A stretch of DNA of 64,000 nucleotides, taken from Atlanticothrix silvestris CENA357 (lineage in GTDB: Bacteria; Cyanobacteriota; Cyanobacteriia; Cyanobacteriales; Nostocaceae). This document shows, piece by piece, positions 51,297 through 62,556 of this stretch. The stretch spans positions 81,356 through 145,355 of the forward strand of contig NZ_JAECZB010000096.1 of NCBI RefSeq assembly GCF_016056295.1, given 5' to 3'. The notes under the pieces were generated by a model, which was not told where the DNA came from, ran no database searches, and saw nothing but the letters and a program-made list of their open reading frames with translations. Position numbers and translations under genes: made by a program. Each line of letters starts with the position of its first letter. Positions within the stretch are counted from its first letter, which is position 1.

Positions 51297-53750
51297 CTAT
51301 TTTGGATTTGAGCTTTTGCGGGAAGTTGGTGGTGATCCTGATCCTTGTGTATCACGGTCTGCACCGTCGCCACCCTTTCTAGCCGACCCGAAGTTACTTT
51401 CATCAAACCACTCTGCTTTGAGTAATGACCACCAAGCAGCTGTGAGTCCAGCTAAAACGTAGTCATAGGGAAGCCATCCATAACCGTTTACTCCCCATTC
51501 ACTACCCCAAGAGTTTCTGATTAAGAATGCACCTCTTGAATAATACTTGCGACTAGCACACCGGATGAATTTGTAATCATCATATCCAACTACAACGGCA
51601 GTATGTCCGCCAACTACCTTATCCTTATCAGGATCTGGATATGGAATGTGACCTTTTTTTGAATTACTTTCTTCGTATGCAGAAGTATAAAGCGTTAAAC
51701 CAAAAATACAAGGAAAGCCCGCAGCTAGAACTGCTTTAATCTGAAACAAAAGACTCTCTGTAGTAATGCCAGCATAATCGAGAAGAAAGTATTTGAGTGT
51801 TTTGTAATTTTGAGCATAAGCATAACAATAAGAAGGCGGTTCTTCGTCTACTTTATCTTCTTTATAAGGCCAAGATTCTTCAGGGGGAACACCAAATAAT
51901 GCAAGTACTTTTATTGTTTCTCGTATAGATACTCCCAAATCTCCTTCTACATTCATTTTCTGGCGTGCAGCTTTATATAGGAATAGAGGAGAAGCATCTG
52001 TTGACTTACCAAAATTTCTATTTTCAAAATACTCTAATAGTGCGATCGCAGCAAATGCTGTACAAGAGTTTAGTGAACCTTGGTCTCTAACTGGAGAACA
52101 CCAAAAGCTCAAATCAATTACAGCAGGAAGAAGAAAAAATAGTTTTTTCTGTGAATTATTTTTTTGTTGGGATATTGTTAATTTCTTTAGATAACTGTTA
52201 CTAATTACTACAGGAATATGTAAATTGAGATTTGGAAATAACTCTTTGGATTTTTTTTGTTTACTATTTTCTAGATTAGAAGAACTATTACCATAATTAA
52301 ATAGTAGTTCGACTTCAAACACTTCTTGTTTATCAAAAATATTACTTTTAAGCTCCTCGCCTTTAATCTGTGACTCTTGTATCTCATTTTCAATATCTGA
52401 TGTATACTTTTCAAATTGATTTAAGTATTTTTTCAGCAGAAAATATACAAATAGCTCACTTGTATCTTTTTCGTCGTCTGGTTCTTCTATAAAAGATAAA
52501 ATTTCTAATTTGAGAAGAGATATGACTTGAAAAATCGCGCTTTTTACTAATTCTTCTTTAGAATATCCTGGCTCTGTATTTGAAGTATTAGTGGCAATGT
52601 TTTCAAAATCTTCAAAGCCTTTTCTGATCATTTCTTCCCAAGTCAAATCGCTCCATTGGGATAAAGGAGACATAACTCGCGTTATAACTGAAAATATTGG
52701 TTCGCTTATAGATGAGTTCTGTAAAATTGTGACAATATTACTGAATTTAATACTTTTATTTTTATTCTCTAGACTACAAATTTCATTAATGAAATTTTCT
52801 ATTTGATCTTGATATTTAGTATGTTTTAAATTTTTTTCTTCCTTGTTTAACTCTAAGTTAAACATTTCTTCAAATAATAATTTATTTGGCGCTCCAATTT
52901 TTGTTAAAAACTCATACTCAAAAATTTTTCCGTAAGGGTTATTAAAAATATATAATGCATATTCTTTTTTTATCTGGTCGATGATTTTACATTTCAAAAT
53001 ATCTAATATTATTCCAAATTCTGACCTTGATATTAACGAAGTTACTGCAAAAAACTTAATTTTTGATAAACTTTCTCTTTTGGGAAGTTTTTCACACTCT
53101 TTATCTTTAAGTTTTGACAATTTTTCAGGATCAGAAAAATATTCATTAAAAGTCGTGTAAGTTTCAAGTCCTACTATTCCATCAACCAAAATATTGGAAC
53201 AAGACTGAAAAACTTTTACAAGTGATTTAGTGGTTGGATCATACTCTGAATTTCTCATCCACTCCACTATTTTTCCTGGATCCTTAAAAATTTCAGAATC
53301 TATCTCGTTGGGTCGCAAATATTCTTTCATGAATAAGACACCGAGATACTTCTTTAAATCTACTATCTGATTTGAAAGTATGCTTTCATATTCAACTGGA
53401 TTAATGGGATATAGATTATTTATTGGGTCTGAGTCTTTAGGTATTTCTCTTAAAAGCTTATGAACTTTTACCTTGGCAAATAAGACGTTACCAAATATTT
53501 GATTTTTAAATTGCTCTATTCTATCTTCTTTTGAACAGTTTTGGGAAGTTAAATCTGAAACTAAATTAATTAGATCTTCTACAAGTTTTTCAAAGTTACG
53601 AGTTCCTTCTTCTATTTTAAACCTGAGCTTATTCTTGATACCTTCTTCATTATCTAAATTGTAATCACGTAGATCTGGATAGTCTGGTATCCAGCCTAAT
53701 CCTTTTTTTTTCCAATTACTTTGTTGCTGTTGATTGCCGCTATTTCCCAT
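51297..53750 (-). CDS. Papain-like (C1 family) cysteine protease with long N-terminal region
   Basis: 817 aa. The C-terminal domain (about 545-795) is a C1 protease: Gln in VRDQGSLNSC, nucleophile Cys563, His716 in GGHTAVVVGYD, Asn746 in IRNSWGSEWG. The triad is complete. The N-terminus has the short DYPDLRDY motif common to bacterial C1 proteases. Residues about 30-540 are a Lys/Glu/Ile-rich helical region of unknown fold, with a peptidoglycan-binding-like stretch (VFQSCSNILVDGIVGLETYTTF). No signal peptide, so it is probably cytosolic. AAGGG precedes the ATG. It is the third gene after the CHAT and WD40 genes, 68 bases downstream. The N-terminal two-thirds is AT-rich without HIP1 sites. Confidence 0.88.
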   Translation of the reverse strand: MGNSGNQQQQSNWKKKGLGWIPDYPDLRDYNLDNEEGIKNKLRFKIEEGTRNFEKLVEDLINLVSDLTSQNCSKEDRIEQFKNQIFGNVLFAKVKVHKLLREIPKDSDPINNLYPINPVEYESILSNQIVDLKKYLGVLFMKEYLRPNEIDSEIFKDPGKIVEWMRNSEYDPTTKSLVKVFQSCSNILVDGIVGLETYTTFNEYFSDPEKLSKLKDKECEKLPKRESLSKIKFFAVTSLISRSEFGIILDILKCKIIDQIKKEYALYIFNNPYGKIFEYEFLTKIGAPNKLLFEEMFNLELNKEEKNLKHTKYQDQIENFINEICSLENKNKSIKFSNIVTILQNSSISEPIFSVITRVMSPLSQWSDLTWEEMIRKGFEDFENIATNTSNTEPGYSKEELVKSAIFQVISLLKLEILSFIEEPDDEKDTSELFVYFLLKKYLNQFEKYTSDIENEIQESQIKGEELKSNIFDKQEVFEVELLFNYGNSSSNLENSKQKKSKELFPNLNLHIPVVISNSYLKKLTISQQKNNSQKKLFFLLPAVIDLSFWCSPVRDQGSLNSCTAFAAIALLEYFENRNFGKSTDASPLFLYKAARQKMNVEGDLGVSIRETIKVLALFGVPPEESWPYKEDKVDEEPPSYCYAYAQNYKTLKYFLLDYAGITTESLLFQIKAVLAAGFPCIFGLTLYTSAYEESNSKKGHIPYPDPDKDKVVGGHTAVVVGYDDYKFIRCASRKYYSRGAFLIRNSWGSEWGVNGYGWLPYDYVLAGLTAAWWSLLKAEWFDESNFGSARKGGDGADRDTQGSGSPPTSRKSSNPK

Positions 53751-53818
53751 GATTCCCTTCTAATATTTATTTTTAATTATTATTTTTTTGAAACTAACTA
53801 CCTAAATCAAATAATCAT

Positions 53819-56800
53819 CTATTTCTGAATATTTGTATCGCAAATATCAGTTGGAATGTTGCGATTATTCTTCAAATAGTCGTTTAACCAGTTGCATCCA
53901 CGAACCATAAATTTATCTAATCTCAAATTATCTATATTCCATAGCTTTGCTGTTTGGTCTGAATTGGCAGTAGCAAGCATTTTGCTATCAGGACTAAATC
54001 TGAGTGAATTAACGCTGTCAAGATGACCAATGGTAGTCATAATTAATACACCTTTATCCGACCATATTTTAACTGTACTATCATCACTGGCTGTAGCAAT
54101 CATTCGACCATCAAGACTAAAATCCAAGCCCCAAATTGCGGCAGTATGTCCTTTCAAAGAATTTAAGTAGATACCATTTAGATTCCACAACTTCACGGTA
54201 TTATCTTCACTGGAAGTTGCGATAACTTGACTATTAGGGCTGAAACGAATATTGTAAATCGAGGCATTGTGAGCCTGCCAACTACGCAAGGATTTTCCAT
54301 CACTGTTCCAGAGTTGTACTATTCCAGTATCCCGACTGGCTGCGGCGATTATCTTACCATCCGGGCTAAAACTGACACTGGAAGTTTTCGTAATATTACC
54401 TTTTAAAGTCTTTAAAAGCTCTCCTGCGCGACTCCAAAGTTTCACAGTACCGTCAAGACTGGCAGAGGCAATCGTATTATTATTTGGACTAAAAACGACA
54501 CTAGTGATAGATCTATTATGTCCTGTGAATATTGTTTTAAGTTCCTGTCCTTGTAAATTCCATAACCTCACAGTTGCGTCATTACCACCACTTACAATAA
54601 ACTTGCCATCTGGGCTGAAATTAACACTAGCAATGGGTTGAGTATGCCCCTTCAACGTGTGAAGTTGTTGTCCCTGCAAGTTCCACAATTTCACAGTATT
54701 GTCACCACTAGCAGTTGCAATCATGTTGCCTTTGGGGCTAATATCAACACTATAAATTGCTCCATCATGTCCATTCAAAGTAGTAAGCCAGTCATTTAGT
54801 CGCCAAAATTTTACCGTTTTGTCATAACTACCAGATGCAAGGACATTACCCTGGGGGTTAAAACTTAAACTAGTGACTGCACCTTGATGCCCGTTTAAAG
54901 TTTCTAGCAGCCTGTAATCTCGACTACGCCACAACTTCACAATTTTATCCTCACCGGCAGTAGCAATTATTTGACCATCGGGACTGAAAATAACATCTCT
55001 AACTTTATCAGTATGTATTAAAGGTGATGTTACTTGCTTACTTTTTTTAACATCCCAAAGGATAACTGTTTTATCGTTACTAGCAGAGGCAAGAGTCTGA
55101 CCATCAGGGCTAAACCTTACACTCAACACAGCATCTTTATGCCCCTTCAAGGTATTAATCAAATTACCCTGAGCATCCCAGAGTTTTACTGTGCTGTCGT
55201 CACTAGCTGTAGCAATCTTCCCATCAGGACTAAAAGTAACTTTGTTGACTGCTCCAGTGTGACCGTTTAAAGTCTTGATTAGATGACCATCTAATGACCA
55301 ATATTTTACTGTATTGTCTGCACTTGCCGTAGCAATTTTCTGGCCATTGGGGCTAAAACTCACACTCCAAACATCACTTTTGTGTCCTTTTAGATTTGCA
55401 AGAAACTTACCTTGTCGATTCCAAAGTTTTGTGGTTCCATCTCGACTGGCAGTAGCAATTATCTGACCATCAGGGCTAAAGCTTACATCCGCAACTAGCG
55501 AAGTGAGCTGCAAAGTTAAGATTTCTTTGCCATCTGAGTTCCAGAGTTTAGCAGTATTGTCGTAGCTAGCAGTCGCAATTGTCTGACCATCAGGACTAAA
55601 CCTAGCCTGCATAACAAAGCCTTCATGTCCTTCTAGCCGAGTACTCTCTCTAACACTGTAAACTGCACTACTAAGTACTTCTATGACTTGAGTTCGCAGT
55701 TTAGGGTCATTTTTATACCAAATAGATTGCTTTAGCTGTCTTCCTGCTCTCAGAGCATCTATTAAGGCATCAAAAGTATTTCGATTAAAGTTGAAGTTTG
55801 TTTTTGAGGATGTACTCAAGATTTTGATCTTAGTTATGTCCAATTCTTTTGTTGTATTGAATGCAATTAGCCCTGCTGTTGTTCCCCCAACAAGAGAAAT
55901 TGCCAGTACACTAGCCCCAATACTTATCTGTTTTTTGGCTTTTCGTTGCGCTATAACTAATCTTTGATTCGCCTTTCTCTCTTCTTCTAAAGCAAATTCT
56001 ACTTTTCGTTGTGCCTCAATCAATATGTGTTTTGCTTGTCTCTCAGCTTGCAGCGCAATTTGCATTTCTCGCTGAGAGAACTCTTGACTTGCAGCTAAAA
56101 ATTGATAATCCAAATCGCTTAAACTTTTATCTGTTGCCCAAGCTTGAGCATCCTGTAGTGCTTGTCCTCGCAACAAACGCGACTCATCCTTACGCTCACT
56201 AGCTACCCAGGTATTTAATCCTTCTGCATAGGGACGCAGTTTTGCTAGTTCTCCCTCGCACCATTTCTGGTTAAATACCTCTGCATACAAGCGGTTATAA
56301 ATTCGCAATTTACCATCGCGCCTCACCACCAATCCTGTCAGCCGCAGTTCAATCTGTTCAGGACTATCATCAGCTACAACTTCTTTGCGCTGCAAAATTT
56401 GTTGACATAACCCTAACAATCTTCCACTACCCTGTTTTCCACTGCGTAAAATGCGATCGCGGATAGTTTTTAAATGCTCCGGTTCATCGTGTGCTTCCCA
56501 GTTTGTGATGATGTGCGATCGCACCAAATGTTCTACCCAGTCTGCAATATTGGAATCTTCCTCCTTGCCCATCTCTTTGCCATATTGCAGTATCAATTTA
56601 CATACTTTTTGGGTGAGAAATGGTTGTCCTCCTGTCCAGTCTAAAACTGCTTTGATTAATTCTTCGCGATCGCCAATACCTATTAGTCCCTGTGCTAGCG
56701 GTTGCGCCTCATCAAGTTGGAAGCCCGTTAAATCAACTGCATGACCAATATTAAAAGGTGTCCGTCTTTTGTCTTTAATTAGGTTTGAGGGCGTAGATAC

Positions 56801-57361
56801 CCCAATTAAGGCAAAGGTGAGGCGGTTATAGTCTCCTTGGTCAGCGCGTCGGTTATAGCAGTCACGGATGACTGCAAAAAAGTCATCTAGGTTGAATTTC
56901 AAACTGAGGATACTATCAATTTCATCGATAAATATGACAATATTTCCAGTATTTTTTCTTAATAGTACTGTCTCAATAAACTTGCTTAAATGTTGTACTG
57001 GTGACAGTAAGCCGTTATCAGACCACCAGGTTTCTAAATCAAAGTCAGTATCAAGATTAAAACTTCCTACCAGACTGTCAATCACCCCAGCGTACCACTG
57101 CTCTGTGGTGATGTCTGCGGTTCCAATCGCAGTAATGTCAATGGCTGCACAGGCAAATCCCTCAACCTGTAACCGTTGCATTATTTGCACCCGCAAGCTA
57201 GATTTACCCATCTGTCGGGAATTGAGGACATAACAGAACTCTCCCCGTTTTAAGCTTTCATAAAATTCTTGGTCAGCTTGTCGCTGCACATAAGTTGGAG
57301 CATCAACTGGTAAACTGCCTCCTACTTGATATTCGTAGCCTGGGCGAGGTGCTACACTCAT
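53819..57361 (-). CDS. AAA ATPase (AAA_35-like) - transmembrane - 14x WD40 protein
   Basis: 1180 aa. Residues about 10-410: AAA-like/STAND-related ATPase with Walker [10 protein letters not shown] (47-55) and Walker [11 protein letters not shown] (Asp146, Glu147). Residues about 425-480: coiled coil ([20 protein letters not shown]). Residues about 482-505: a single hydrophobic helix ([23 protein letters not shown]). From about 575 to 1140: 14 WD40 repeats, enough for two seven-bladed propellers, most with GH..D and KLW. It ends with CNWLNDYLK as in related cyanobacterial proteins. The start ATG overlaps the CHAT gene stop (TGATG). A propeller sensor that drives ATPase oligomerisation is the inferred mechanism. 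Confidence 0.9.
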   Translation of the reverse strand: MSVAPRPGYEYQVGGSLPVDAPTYVQRQADQEFYESLKRGEFCYVLNSRQMGKSSLRVQIMQRLQVEGFACAAIDITAIGTADITTEQWYAGVIDSLVGSFNLDTDFDLETWWSDNGLLSPVQHLSKFIETVLLRKNTGNIVIFIDEIDSILSLKFNLDDFFAVIRDCYNRRADQGDYNRLTFALIGVSTPSNLIKDKRRTPFNIGHAVDLTGFQLDEAQPLAQGLIGIGDREELIKAVLDWTGGQPFLTQKVCKLILQYGKEMGKEEDSNIADWVEHLVRSHIITNWEAHDEPEHLKTIRDRILRSGKQGSGRLLGLCQQILQRKEVVADDSPEQIELRLTGLVVRRDGKLRIYNRLYAEVFNQKWCEGELAKLRPYAEGLNTWVASERKDESRLLRGQALQDAQAWATDKSLSDLDYQFLAASQEFSQREMQIALQAERQAKHILIEAQRKVEFALEEERKANQRLVIAQRKAKKQISIGASVLAISLVGGTTAGLIAFNTTKELDITKIKILSTSSKTNFNFNRNTFDALIDALRAGRQLKQSIWYKNDPKLRTQVIEVLSSAVYSVRESTRLEGHEGFVMQARFSPDGQTIATASYDNTAKLWNSDGKEILTLQLTSLVADVSFSPDGQIIATASRDGTTKLWNRQGKFLANLKGHKSDVWSVSFSPNGQKIATASADNTVKYWSLDGHLIKTLNGHTGAVNKVTFSPDGKIATASDDSTVKLWDAQGNLINTLKGHKDAVLSVRFSPDGQTLASASNDKTVILWDVKKSKQVTSPLIHTDKVRDVIFSPDGQIIATAGEDKIVKLWRSRDYRLLETLNGHQGAVTSLSFNPQGNVLASGSYDKTVKFWRLNDWLTTLNGHDGAIYSVDISPKGNMIATASGDNTVKLWNLQGQQLHTLKGHTQPIASVNFSPDGKFIVSGGNDATVRLWNLQGQELKTIFTGHNRSITSVVFSPNNNTIASASLDGTVKLWSRAGELLKTLKGNITKTSSVSFSPDGKIIAAASRDTGIVQLWNSDGKSLRSWQAHNASIYNIRFSPNSQVIATSSEDNTVKLWNLNGIYLNSLKGHTAAIWGLDFSLDGRMIATASDDSTVKIWSDKGVLIMTTIGHLDSVNSLRFSPDSKMLATANSDQTAKLWNIDNLRLDKFMVRGCNWLNDYLKNNRNIPTDICDTNIQK

Positions 57362-59010
57362 CAGTTAACTCCCAAGCGCTCTAGAAAATACTGTCGATAT
57401 AAGTTACATAAAGGCATTACCTCATTGCCCTGAAACTTCACTAACCCCATACTCCGAAGTTTAAACGCCTCAGTTGTTCCTACATCCACAGAAGCATCTG
57501 ATATTACTACTCGTTTGACGGCAGTCAGTAATTGTTCGTCTTCTTGCAGATTCAATAAATGACGACGTAAGTGGTCGCTGTAGGGGCCTTCTTCCATTGA
57601 AGCGACTTGTTTTAGCTTTGCCAAGGTCATCCGACCACGAGCAATTTGATACAGCGCCACTCGCACCAAGTAAGGATGACCACCCACCAGCAACATCAAC
57701 TGCTCAACCTCTGAGTCAATCCAATTAAGTCCATGACGCAGTACCAATTCTTGCACTTGGGCGAGATTGAGTTCTGGTAACTCAATTGGCAATCCCACAT
57801 TAAAGGGCGACTGATTAATGTTTAACGGGATGTACACTTCCTTAGAATGTACAATCACCAATCTCAGCTTTTTCCAGGCTGTCTCATTCTTTGCCCGTTC
57901 ATGCCAAGAGCGCAACAACCCAAAAAAGTCATTAGCAATTTCGGGATGCTTGAAAACCTCATCAACTTCATCCAATGCCAAGGTGATGGGGCTGTTAATC
58001 TCAGATAACAAATACCTTTGGAAGTAATTAGTACACTTATTCTTGCTACCGAGAATACCTTTCCAATAGTCCTCTAGCTTATCTGGTAAATTTAGTTCGT
58101 AGGTAATGCTGGCACAGAACCACTGTAAGAACTTATCCAAGCTACTAAGAAATTCTGCATCCGCTGACTGAAAGTTCAAAGCAGCTATCTGATGATCCTG
58201 TTGGTTTGCATGGTCGAGAATCCGTGTCATTAAGGAGGTTTTTCCCATCTGTCTAGGAGCTTTGACACGAATCAGGGCACCTGGTTTAAGAATTGTTTCG
58301 TAAGAGTCTACTTCAATCGGGGGACGTTCTACATAAAAATCAGATTCCAGAGGTACTTGCCCTTCTGGGTCTTCTAAAGTGATTATTGGCATTTTCTGAG
58401 TATTTTTAACCAGGTTTTGCTTGAGTTGCTCCTGAGTAAAAACTTTGCTGCTATTATTCCTACTTTTTAGCACTGGGGTTAAAAACTCTGGAATACTCTC
58501 TAGCTCAATAGCACTACAGCCAAATTCATAAGCGTCCTCATAGGATCTGTTGGCACCAAGTGCATCATAAAAGCCAACTGCAAACTCAATTGCTGCTCTA
58601 TCCCCAATTTCCTGATTCATGCCCACTACGCAGTCAATGTGTTGGTAAATCGCTTCAGCTTGCGCCTTACTATAACAGGCATTCAATAAAACACACTCAA
58701 TTTTGTCTTTAAATAACTTAAACAGCCTTGCTAGCGACTCTGTACTTACTAGCTGCATTTGTCCTGCATTATTTTCCAAGACTAAGCCTTGATTTCCTGC
58801 TCCATGCCCAGAAAAGTGGACTATCTCTGGCTCGTGATCTAATAGTCCACGACGCAAATCGTCAGGACGCACGGCCCATTTAGTAATGATTTCAAATTGC
58901 TCTCGGCTTCTGGCTCGTTCCAACCCTGCCTGAATTTCCCGCACTTCTTCATCCAGGCGTAGCTTGTTTGTATTGGTGGGATTGGCTGACAAAATCAGGA
59001 TTTTTTTCAC
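57361..59010 (-). CDS. CHAT caspase-like protease fused to AAA ATPase
   Basis: 549 aa. Residues 1-185: CHAT domain with catalytic His69 in HFSGHG and Cys112 in LLNACYS, both present. Residues about 215-540: AAA_35-like ATPase with Walker [10 protein letters not shown] (251-259) and Walker [11 protein letters not shown] (Asp347, Glu348), and a winged C-terminal part ([27 protein letters not shown]). It starts at GTG; no strong Shine-Dalgarno. It is first of the CHAT, WD40, C1-protease cassette. CHAT proteases cut specific partners when triggered; the ATPase resembles that of the next gene, suggesting mixed assembly. The target is unknown. Confidence 0.9.
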   Translation of the reverse strand: MKKILILSANPTNTNKLRLDEEVREIQAGLERARSREQFEIITKWAVRPDDLRRGLLDHEPEIVHFSGHGAGNQGLVLENNAGQMQLVSTESLARLFKLFKDKIECVLLNACYSKAQAEAIYQHIDCVVGMNQEIGDRAAIEFAVGFYDALGANRSYEDAYEFGCSAIELESIPEFLTPVLKSRNNSSKVFTQEQLKQNLVKNTQKMPIITLEDPEGQVPLESDFYVERPPIEVDSYETILKPGALIRVKAPRQMGKTSLMTRILDHANQQDHQIAALNFQSADAEFLSSLDKFLQWFCASITYELNLPDKLEDYWKGILGSKNKCTNYFQRYLLSEINSPITLALDEVDEVFKHPEIANDFFGLLRSWHERAKNETAWKKLRLVIVHSKEVYIPLNINQSPFNVGLPIELPELNLAQVQELVLRHGLNWIDSEVEQLMLLVGGHPYLVRVALYQIARGRMTLAKLKQVASMEEGPYSDHLRRHLLNLQEDEQLLTAVKRVVISDASVDVGTTEAFKLRSMGLVKFQGNEVMPLCNLYRQYFLERLGVN

Positions 59011-59358
59011 ACTGCTTTCAACTATATAAATGCGGGATTCTGAGTTATATGCAGTGTACTACAGCCTAGTTCAGGTTAATTACTGATGACGCGTTCACAT
59101 ATTTTTGCTAAAGCTTTAGAGATTGTTGAGACCGCAGCAAAACTTCGCTAATTGTGTGGCTTGGATTAGGAGCGATCGCTAGCTCAAGAATCATAGCATT
59201 GCTTTAGATTAAGTATTTAAAATGGTGAATTTAAGGAAGCAGGGAGCAGGGGATGAACAATCTTGGAAAAAGGTTAAAGGGTAAAGGTAAAGGATGAAGA
59301 AATAAACCCTTTCCCCCTTATCCATTCCCCTTTACCCTTCTTTCCCATGCCCCATGCC
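59011..59358. other. Intergenic region with a dispersed repeat
   Basis: About 350 bases. Bases 59265-59323 are a near-exact inverted copy of 42988-43047. TGCCCCA-type heptamers lie just before the next gene. It contains the promoter region for the CHAT operon; no ORF was seen. Confidence 0.55.
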
Positions 59359-60168
59359 CTACTTCATCACTTGCAAGCGCTGAGTTACCATAGTCATGCC
59401 ATCACCCCGGAGGATTACCGCAGAAATCCATTGGCTACCGGGGGTAGAGGGTGCGCGTCCTGTTTTAAACAGTCCGCCAGATGTCAGTAATTGCAAATCA
59501 ACAGATGTGGGGTTGAGATATTTGCTGGCTTGGACGGGTTCTTCTAATGCTGTTCCTAGTAGAAAATCTTCACCTAGAGGTTCTTTAACGATCGCATCAA
59601 AGCTATACTGCTGTCCTACTTTTACCTGCTGTGGCAAATTAATCTCGATTTGGGGTGGTTTTTTACCAGACGTAATTTGGGTGCGTTCGGATAAAATATC
59701 TTGGCGGACAATTTTTGTACCTGTGATGCGCTGACGAGATTTAATTGTGGCATTGAGAGCCATATTATTGTTACTAGCAGAAGGTAAGCCAGTAATGTTA
59801 GTTACTGTTTCGGCAATAATGGCATTGCCTTCCGATTTCCAAGATTGTAGCTGTGTACTGTATTTTAACTGTGGATATCGCTGCCACAATGTCACCAAGG
59901 ATTTTTCTAAAGTCTGACGGTTTAATCCATCCCCACTAGCGAAAGTGGGGGCATAGAATTGCATTACCTCCTTGACATTGCTTTGGCTAGCTGCTGTATC
60001 GATTCGCGTCAACAAGTTTTTCAGTTCAGCTGGGGCATTATTGGCGGTAGGAGCTTGAGCGTGTGCCAAACTACTGGTTACACCAAGTGTCAGTAAGGAC
60101 AAAATTAGCCCGATGCCATGAGAAAATCTTCGTTGGCGTTTGGGTAATAAAGCAATAATGTTAGTCAT
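59359..60168 (-). CDS. Secreted NTF2-like (SnoaL-type) domain protein
   Basis: 269 aa. The signal peptide (GIGLILSLLTLGVTSSLAHAQA) directs export. Residues about 45-140 fit an NTF2/SnoaL-like fold (LLTRIDTAASQSNVKEVMQFYAPTFASGDGLNRQTLEKSL). The C-terminal half is a beta-rich, immunoglobulin-like segment (PPQIEINLPQQVKVGQQYSFDAIV). It is widespread in cyanobacteria as an unknown. It is divergent from murG, with which it may share a promoter region; a cell-envelope role is only suggested by location. Confidence 0.7.
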   Translation of the reverse strand: MTNIIALLPKRQRRFSHGIGLILSLLTLGVTSSLAHAQAPTANNAPAELKNLLTRIDTAASQSNVKEVMQFYAPTFASGDGLNRQTLEKSLVTLWQRYPQLKYSTQLQSWKSEGNAIIAETVTNITGLPSASNNNMALNATIKSRQRITGTKIVRQDILSERTQITSGKKPPQIEINLPQQVKVGQQYSFDAIVKEPLGEDFLLGTALEEPVQASKYLNPTSVDLQLLTSGGLFKTGRAPSTPGSQWISAVILRGDGMTMVTQRLQVMK

Positions 60169-60253
60169 TTGGTAAGAGTTTACTGATTTGAGTACAGAAG
60201 GTAAGGAAATTGTTTTATCTTAGTTAAGCTAGGCGCTAAACGGTAGAGGTTTG

Positions 60254-61327
60254 ATGGCAAACGCACCGATAAAATTACTCATAGCTGCCAGTGGTACTGG
60301 TGGACACTTGTTTCCAGCGATCGCACTGGCGCAAAAACTGCCAGACTATGAAATTGAATGGCTAGGTGTACCCAATCGCCTAGAAACTCAACTCGTGCCC
60401 AAACAATATCCCTTGAATACTATTGCAGTTGAAGGGTTTCAGCAAGGGTTCGGATTTGCGTCTCTACGGGTCTTGGGTAAACTCACTGGTTCGATTATAG
60501 AAGTCAGACGAATCCTACGACAGGGAAATTTTCAAGGAGTAGTTACCACGGGTGGCTATATTGCCGGGCCAGCTGTAATTGCGGCACGTTCCCTTGGTTT
60601 ACCTGTAGTTTTTCACGAATCTAATGCATTGCCTGGAAAAGTAACTCGCTTTTTTGGCCCTTGGTGTACAGCGATGGCGCTAGGATTTGCAGAAGCTGCT
60701 AAATATTTGCCCCGTGCCAAAAATGTCTGTGTGGGTACTCCCGTGAGGTCACAATTTTTGGATCAAGCCAGCGATGCATCGTTGGATTTAGCTATTCCTG
60801 ATGGTGTTCCTTTAATTGTCGTTTTTGGTGGTAGTCAGGGTGCTGTAGCTGTCAACAAGTTGGTGCGACAATCAGCTCAAGCTTGGTTTGATGCGGGTGC
60901 TTATGTAGTGCATTTAACAGGCGATCGCGATCCTGATGCAGGTAGCCTTAAACACCCACAATATCTAGAGTTGCCTTTTTACGATAATATGGCGGCGCTG
61001 TTGCGACGATCTGCTATAGCGATTAGTCGTTCTGGTGCTGGTAGTTTAACAGAATTAGCAGTTTGTGGCGTGCCAGCAATTTTGATTCCTTATCCCTTTG
61101 CTGCCGAAGATCATCAATCTTACAACGCGGATGTATTTACAAAAGCTGGTGCAGCATTGATGTTTAAACAATCGGAGTTAACGGCTCAGAAGTTGCAAAG
61201 CCAAGTGTTGAGTTTATTGCAATCACCCGCAGAGTTAACCAAGATGGGGGAAAGAGCTAAAGCGATCGCAGTTCCTGATAGTGCTGAAAAGTTAGCCTCT
61301 TTGGTGCGTGAGGTAGTAGAAAGCTAA
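60254..61327 (+). CDS. murG: MurG, lipid II-forming GlcNAc transferase
   Basis: 357 aa, the usual length. The N-domain has LIAASGTGGHLFPAIALAQ (glycine loop 1) and VVTTGGYIAGPAVIAARSLGLPVVFHESNALPG. The C-domain has VVFGGSQGAVAVNKLV, SRSGAGSLTELAVCGVPAILIPYPFAAEDHQ for UDP-GlcNAc binding. It adds GlcNAc to lipid I on the cytoplasmic membrane, giving lipid II for peptidoglycan. The ATG after TTG is chosen; AGAGG lies four bases upstream. It is two bases upstream of the next glycosyltransferase. Confidence 0.95.
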   Translation: MANAPIKLLIAASGTGGHLFPAIALAQKLPDYEIEWLGVPNRLETQLVPKQYPLNTIAVEGFQQGFGFASLRVLGKLTGSIIEVRRILRQGNFQGVVTTGGYIAGPAVIAARSLGLPVVFHESNALPGKVTRFFGPWCTAMALGFAEAAKYLPRAKNVCVGTPVRSQFLDQASDASLDLAIPDGVPLIVVFGGSQGAVAVNKLVRQSAQAWFDAGAYVVHLTGDRDPDAGSLKHPQYLELPFYDNMAALLRRSAIAISRSGAGSLTELAVCGVPAILIPYPFAAEDHQSYNADVFTKAGAALMFKQSELTAQKLQSQVLSLLQSPAELTKMGERAKAIAVPDSAEKLASLVREVVES

Positions 61328-61328
61328 A

Positions 61329-62534
61329 ATGCGCGTTCTCTTCCTTCATTCTAATTTTCCGGCTCAGTATCGCCATGTTGCTCTAGCTTTAGCTCAAAAT
61401 CCCAACAATCAGGTAGTTTTTGGCACTAAAAATCGAGATGTGAATTTACCCGGCGTATATAAAATCGTTTTTGAGCCTAGCCGGAATCCCCATCCTACAA
61501 CTCATCATTATGTTCGACCATTAGAGAACGCAGTTTTGCATGGACAAGCTGCATTTAAATTAACTGAACAACTTAAAACAAAAGGCTTTATCCCTGATGT
61601 AATTTGTGGTCATTCTGGTTGGGGGCCAACTTTGTTTGTTAAGGATGTATTCCCAGATACACCGCTGATTTGTTATTTTGAATGGTTCTATCATGCTCTC
61701 GGTTCAGACGCAGATTTTGACCCCACAGACCCTCTAAGTGTTGATGACATAGCACGTATCAGGACAAAAAATGCGCCTATATTAATTGATTTATATACCT
61801 GCGATCGCGGTTTATCACCGACTGGTTGGCAAAAAGCACAATTTCCCTCAGAATTTCATCAAAAAATTTCTGTGTTACATGATGGAGTGGATACAGAATA
61901 CTTTAAACCGCATCCAGGAGCTAAATTAGTATTGCCCAATCTGGATTTGTCTGGTGTCGATGAAATTGTCACTTATGTAGCACGGGGAATGGAGCCTTAC
62001 CGTGGTTTTCCCCAGTTTATGCAAACTCTTGCTTATGTGCAGGAGCGTAGACCAAATTGCCATGTAGTGATTGTAGGGTCAGATAGAGTTTGTTATGGTA
62101 AATCTTTACCAAACAATCTTACCTACAAAGACTTGATGTTGAAAAAAGTCCCGCTAGATTTATCGCGGGTTCATTTCACTGGCTCTTTGCCTTATGGACA
62201 GTATTTGCAAGTAATTCAAGCATCATCGGTACATGTTTATTTAACCAGACCGTTTGTACTTTCTTGGTCGATGATTGAGGCTATGTCTACAGGATGCTTG
62301 GTGCTTGGCTCTGATACTGCACCTGTGACTGAAGTCATTGAAGATGGGAAAAATGGTTTATTGGTTGATTTTTTCTCGCCGCGAAAAATAGCTGACCGCA
62401 TTGATGAAGTACTAAATCATCCGACACGCATGGCAAAAATTCGCACCAATGCTCGGAAAACTGTACTAGAGCGTTATGCTTTAGCTAATTTACTACCCCA
62501 GCACCTCCAACTCATCAAAGATATTACCTCTTAG
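61329..62534 (+). CDS. Glycosyltransferase family 4 protein
   Basis: 401 aa. It opens MRVLFLHSNFPAQYRHVALALA, then DVICGHSGWGPTLFVKDVFPDTPLICYFEWFYH, typical of a GT4 subgroup found in cyanobacteria. The nucleotide-sugar domain has VTYVARGMEPYRGFPQFM, HVVIVGSDRV, VHVYLTRPFVLSWSMIEAMSTGCLVLGSDTAPVTEVI (E-x7-E). The acceptor is unknown, possibly exopolysaccharide. It starts two bases after the murG stop, so it is likely cotranscribed. Confidence 0.88.
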   Translation: MRVLFLHSNFPAQYRHVALALAQNPNNQVVFGTKNRDVNLPGVYKIVFEPSRNPHPTTHHYVRPLENAVLHGQAAFKLTEQLKTKGFIPDVICGHSGWGPTLFVKDVFPDTPLICYFEWFYHALGSDADFDPTDPLSVDDIARIRTKNAPILIDLYTCDRGLSPTGWQKAQFPSEFHQKISVLHDGVDTEYFKPHPGAKLVLPNLDLSGVDEIVTYVARGMEPYRGFPQFMQTLAYVQERRPNCHVVIVGSDRVCYGKSLPNNLTYKDLMLKKVPLDLSRVHFTGSLPYGQYLQVIQASSVHVYLTRPFVLSWSMIEAMSTGCLVLGSDTAPVTEVIEDGKNGLLVDFFSPRKIADRIDEVLNHPTRMAKIRTNARKTVLERYALANLLPQHLQLIKDITS

Positions 62535-62556
62535 CCTTACTCTGCGCCTCCGCGCA

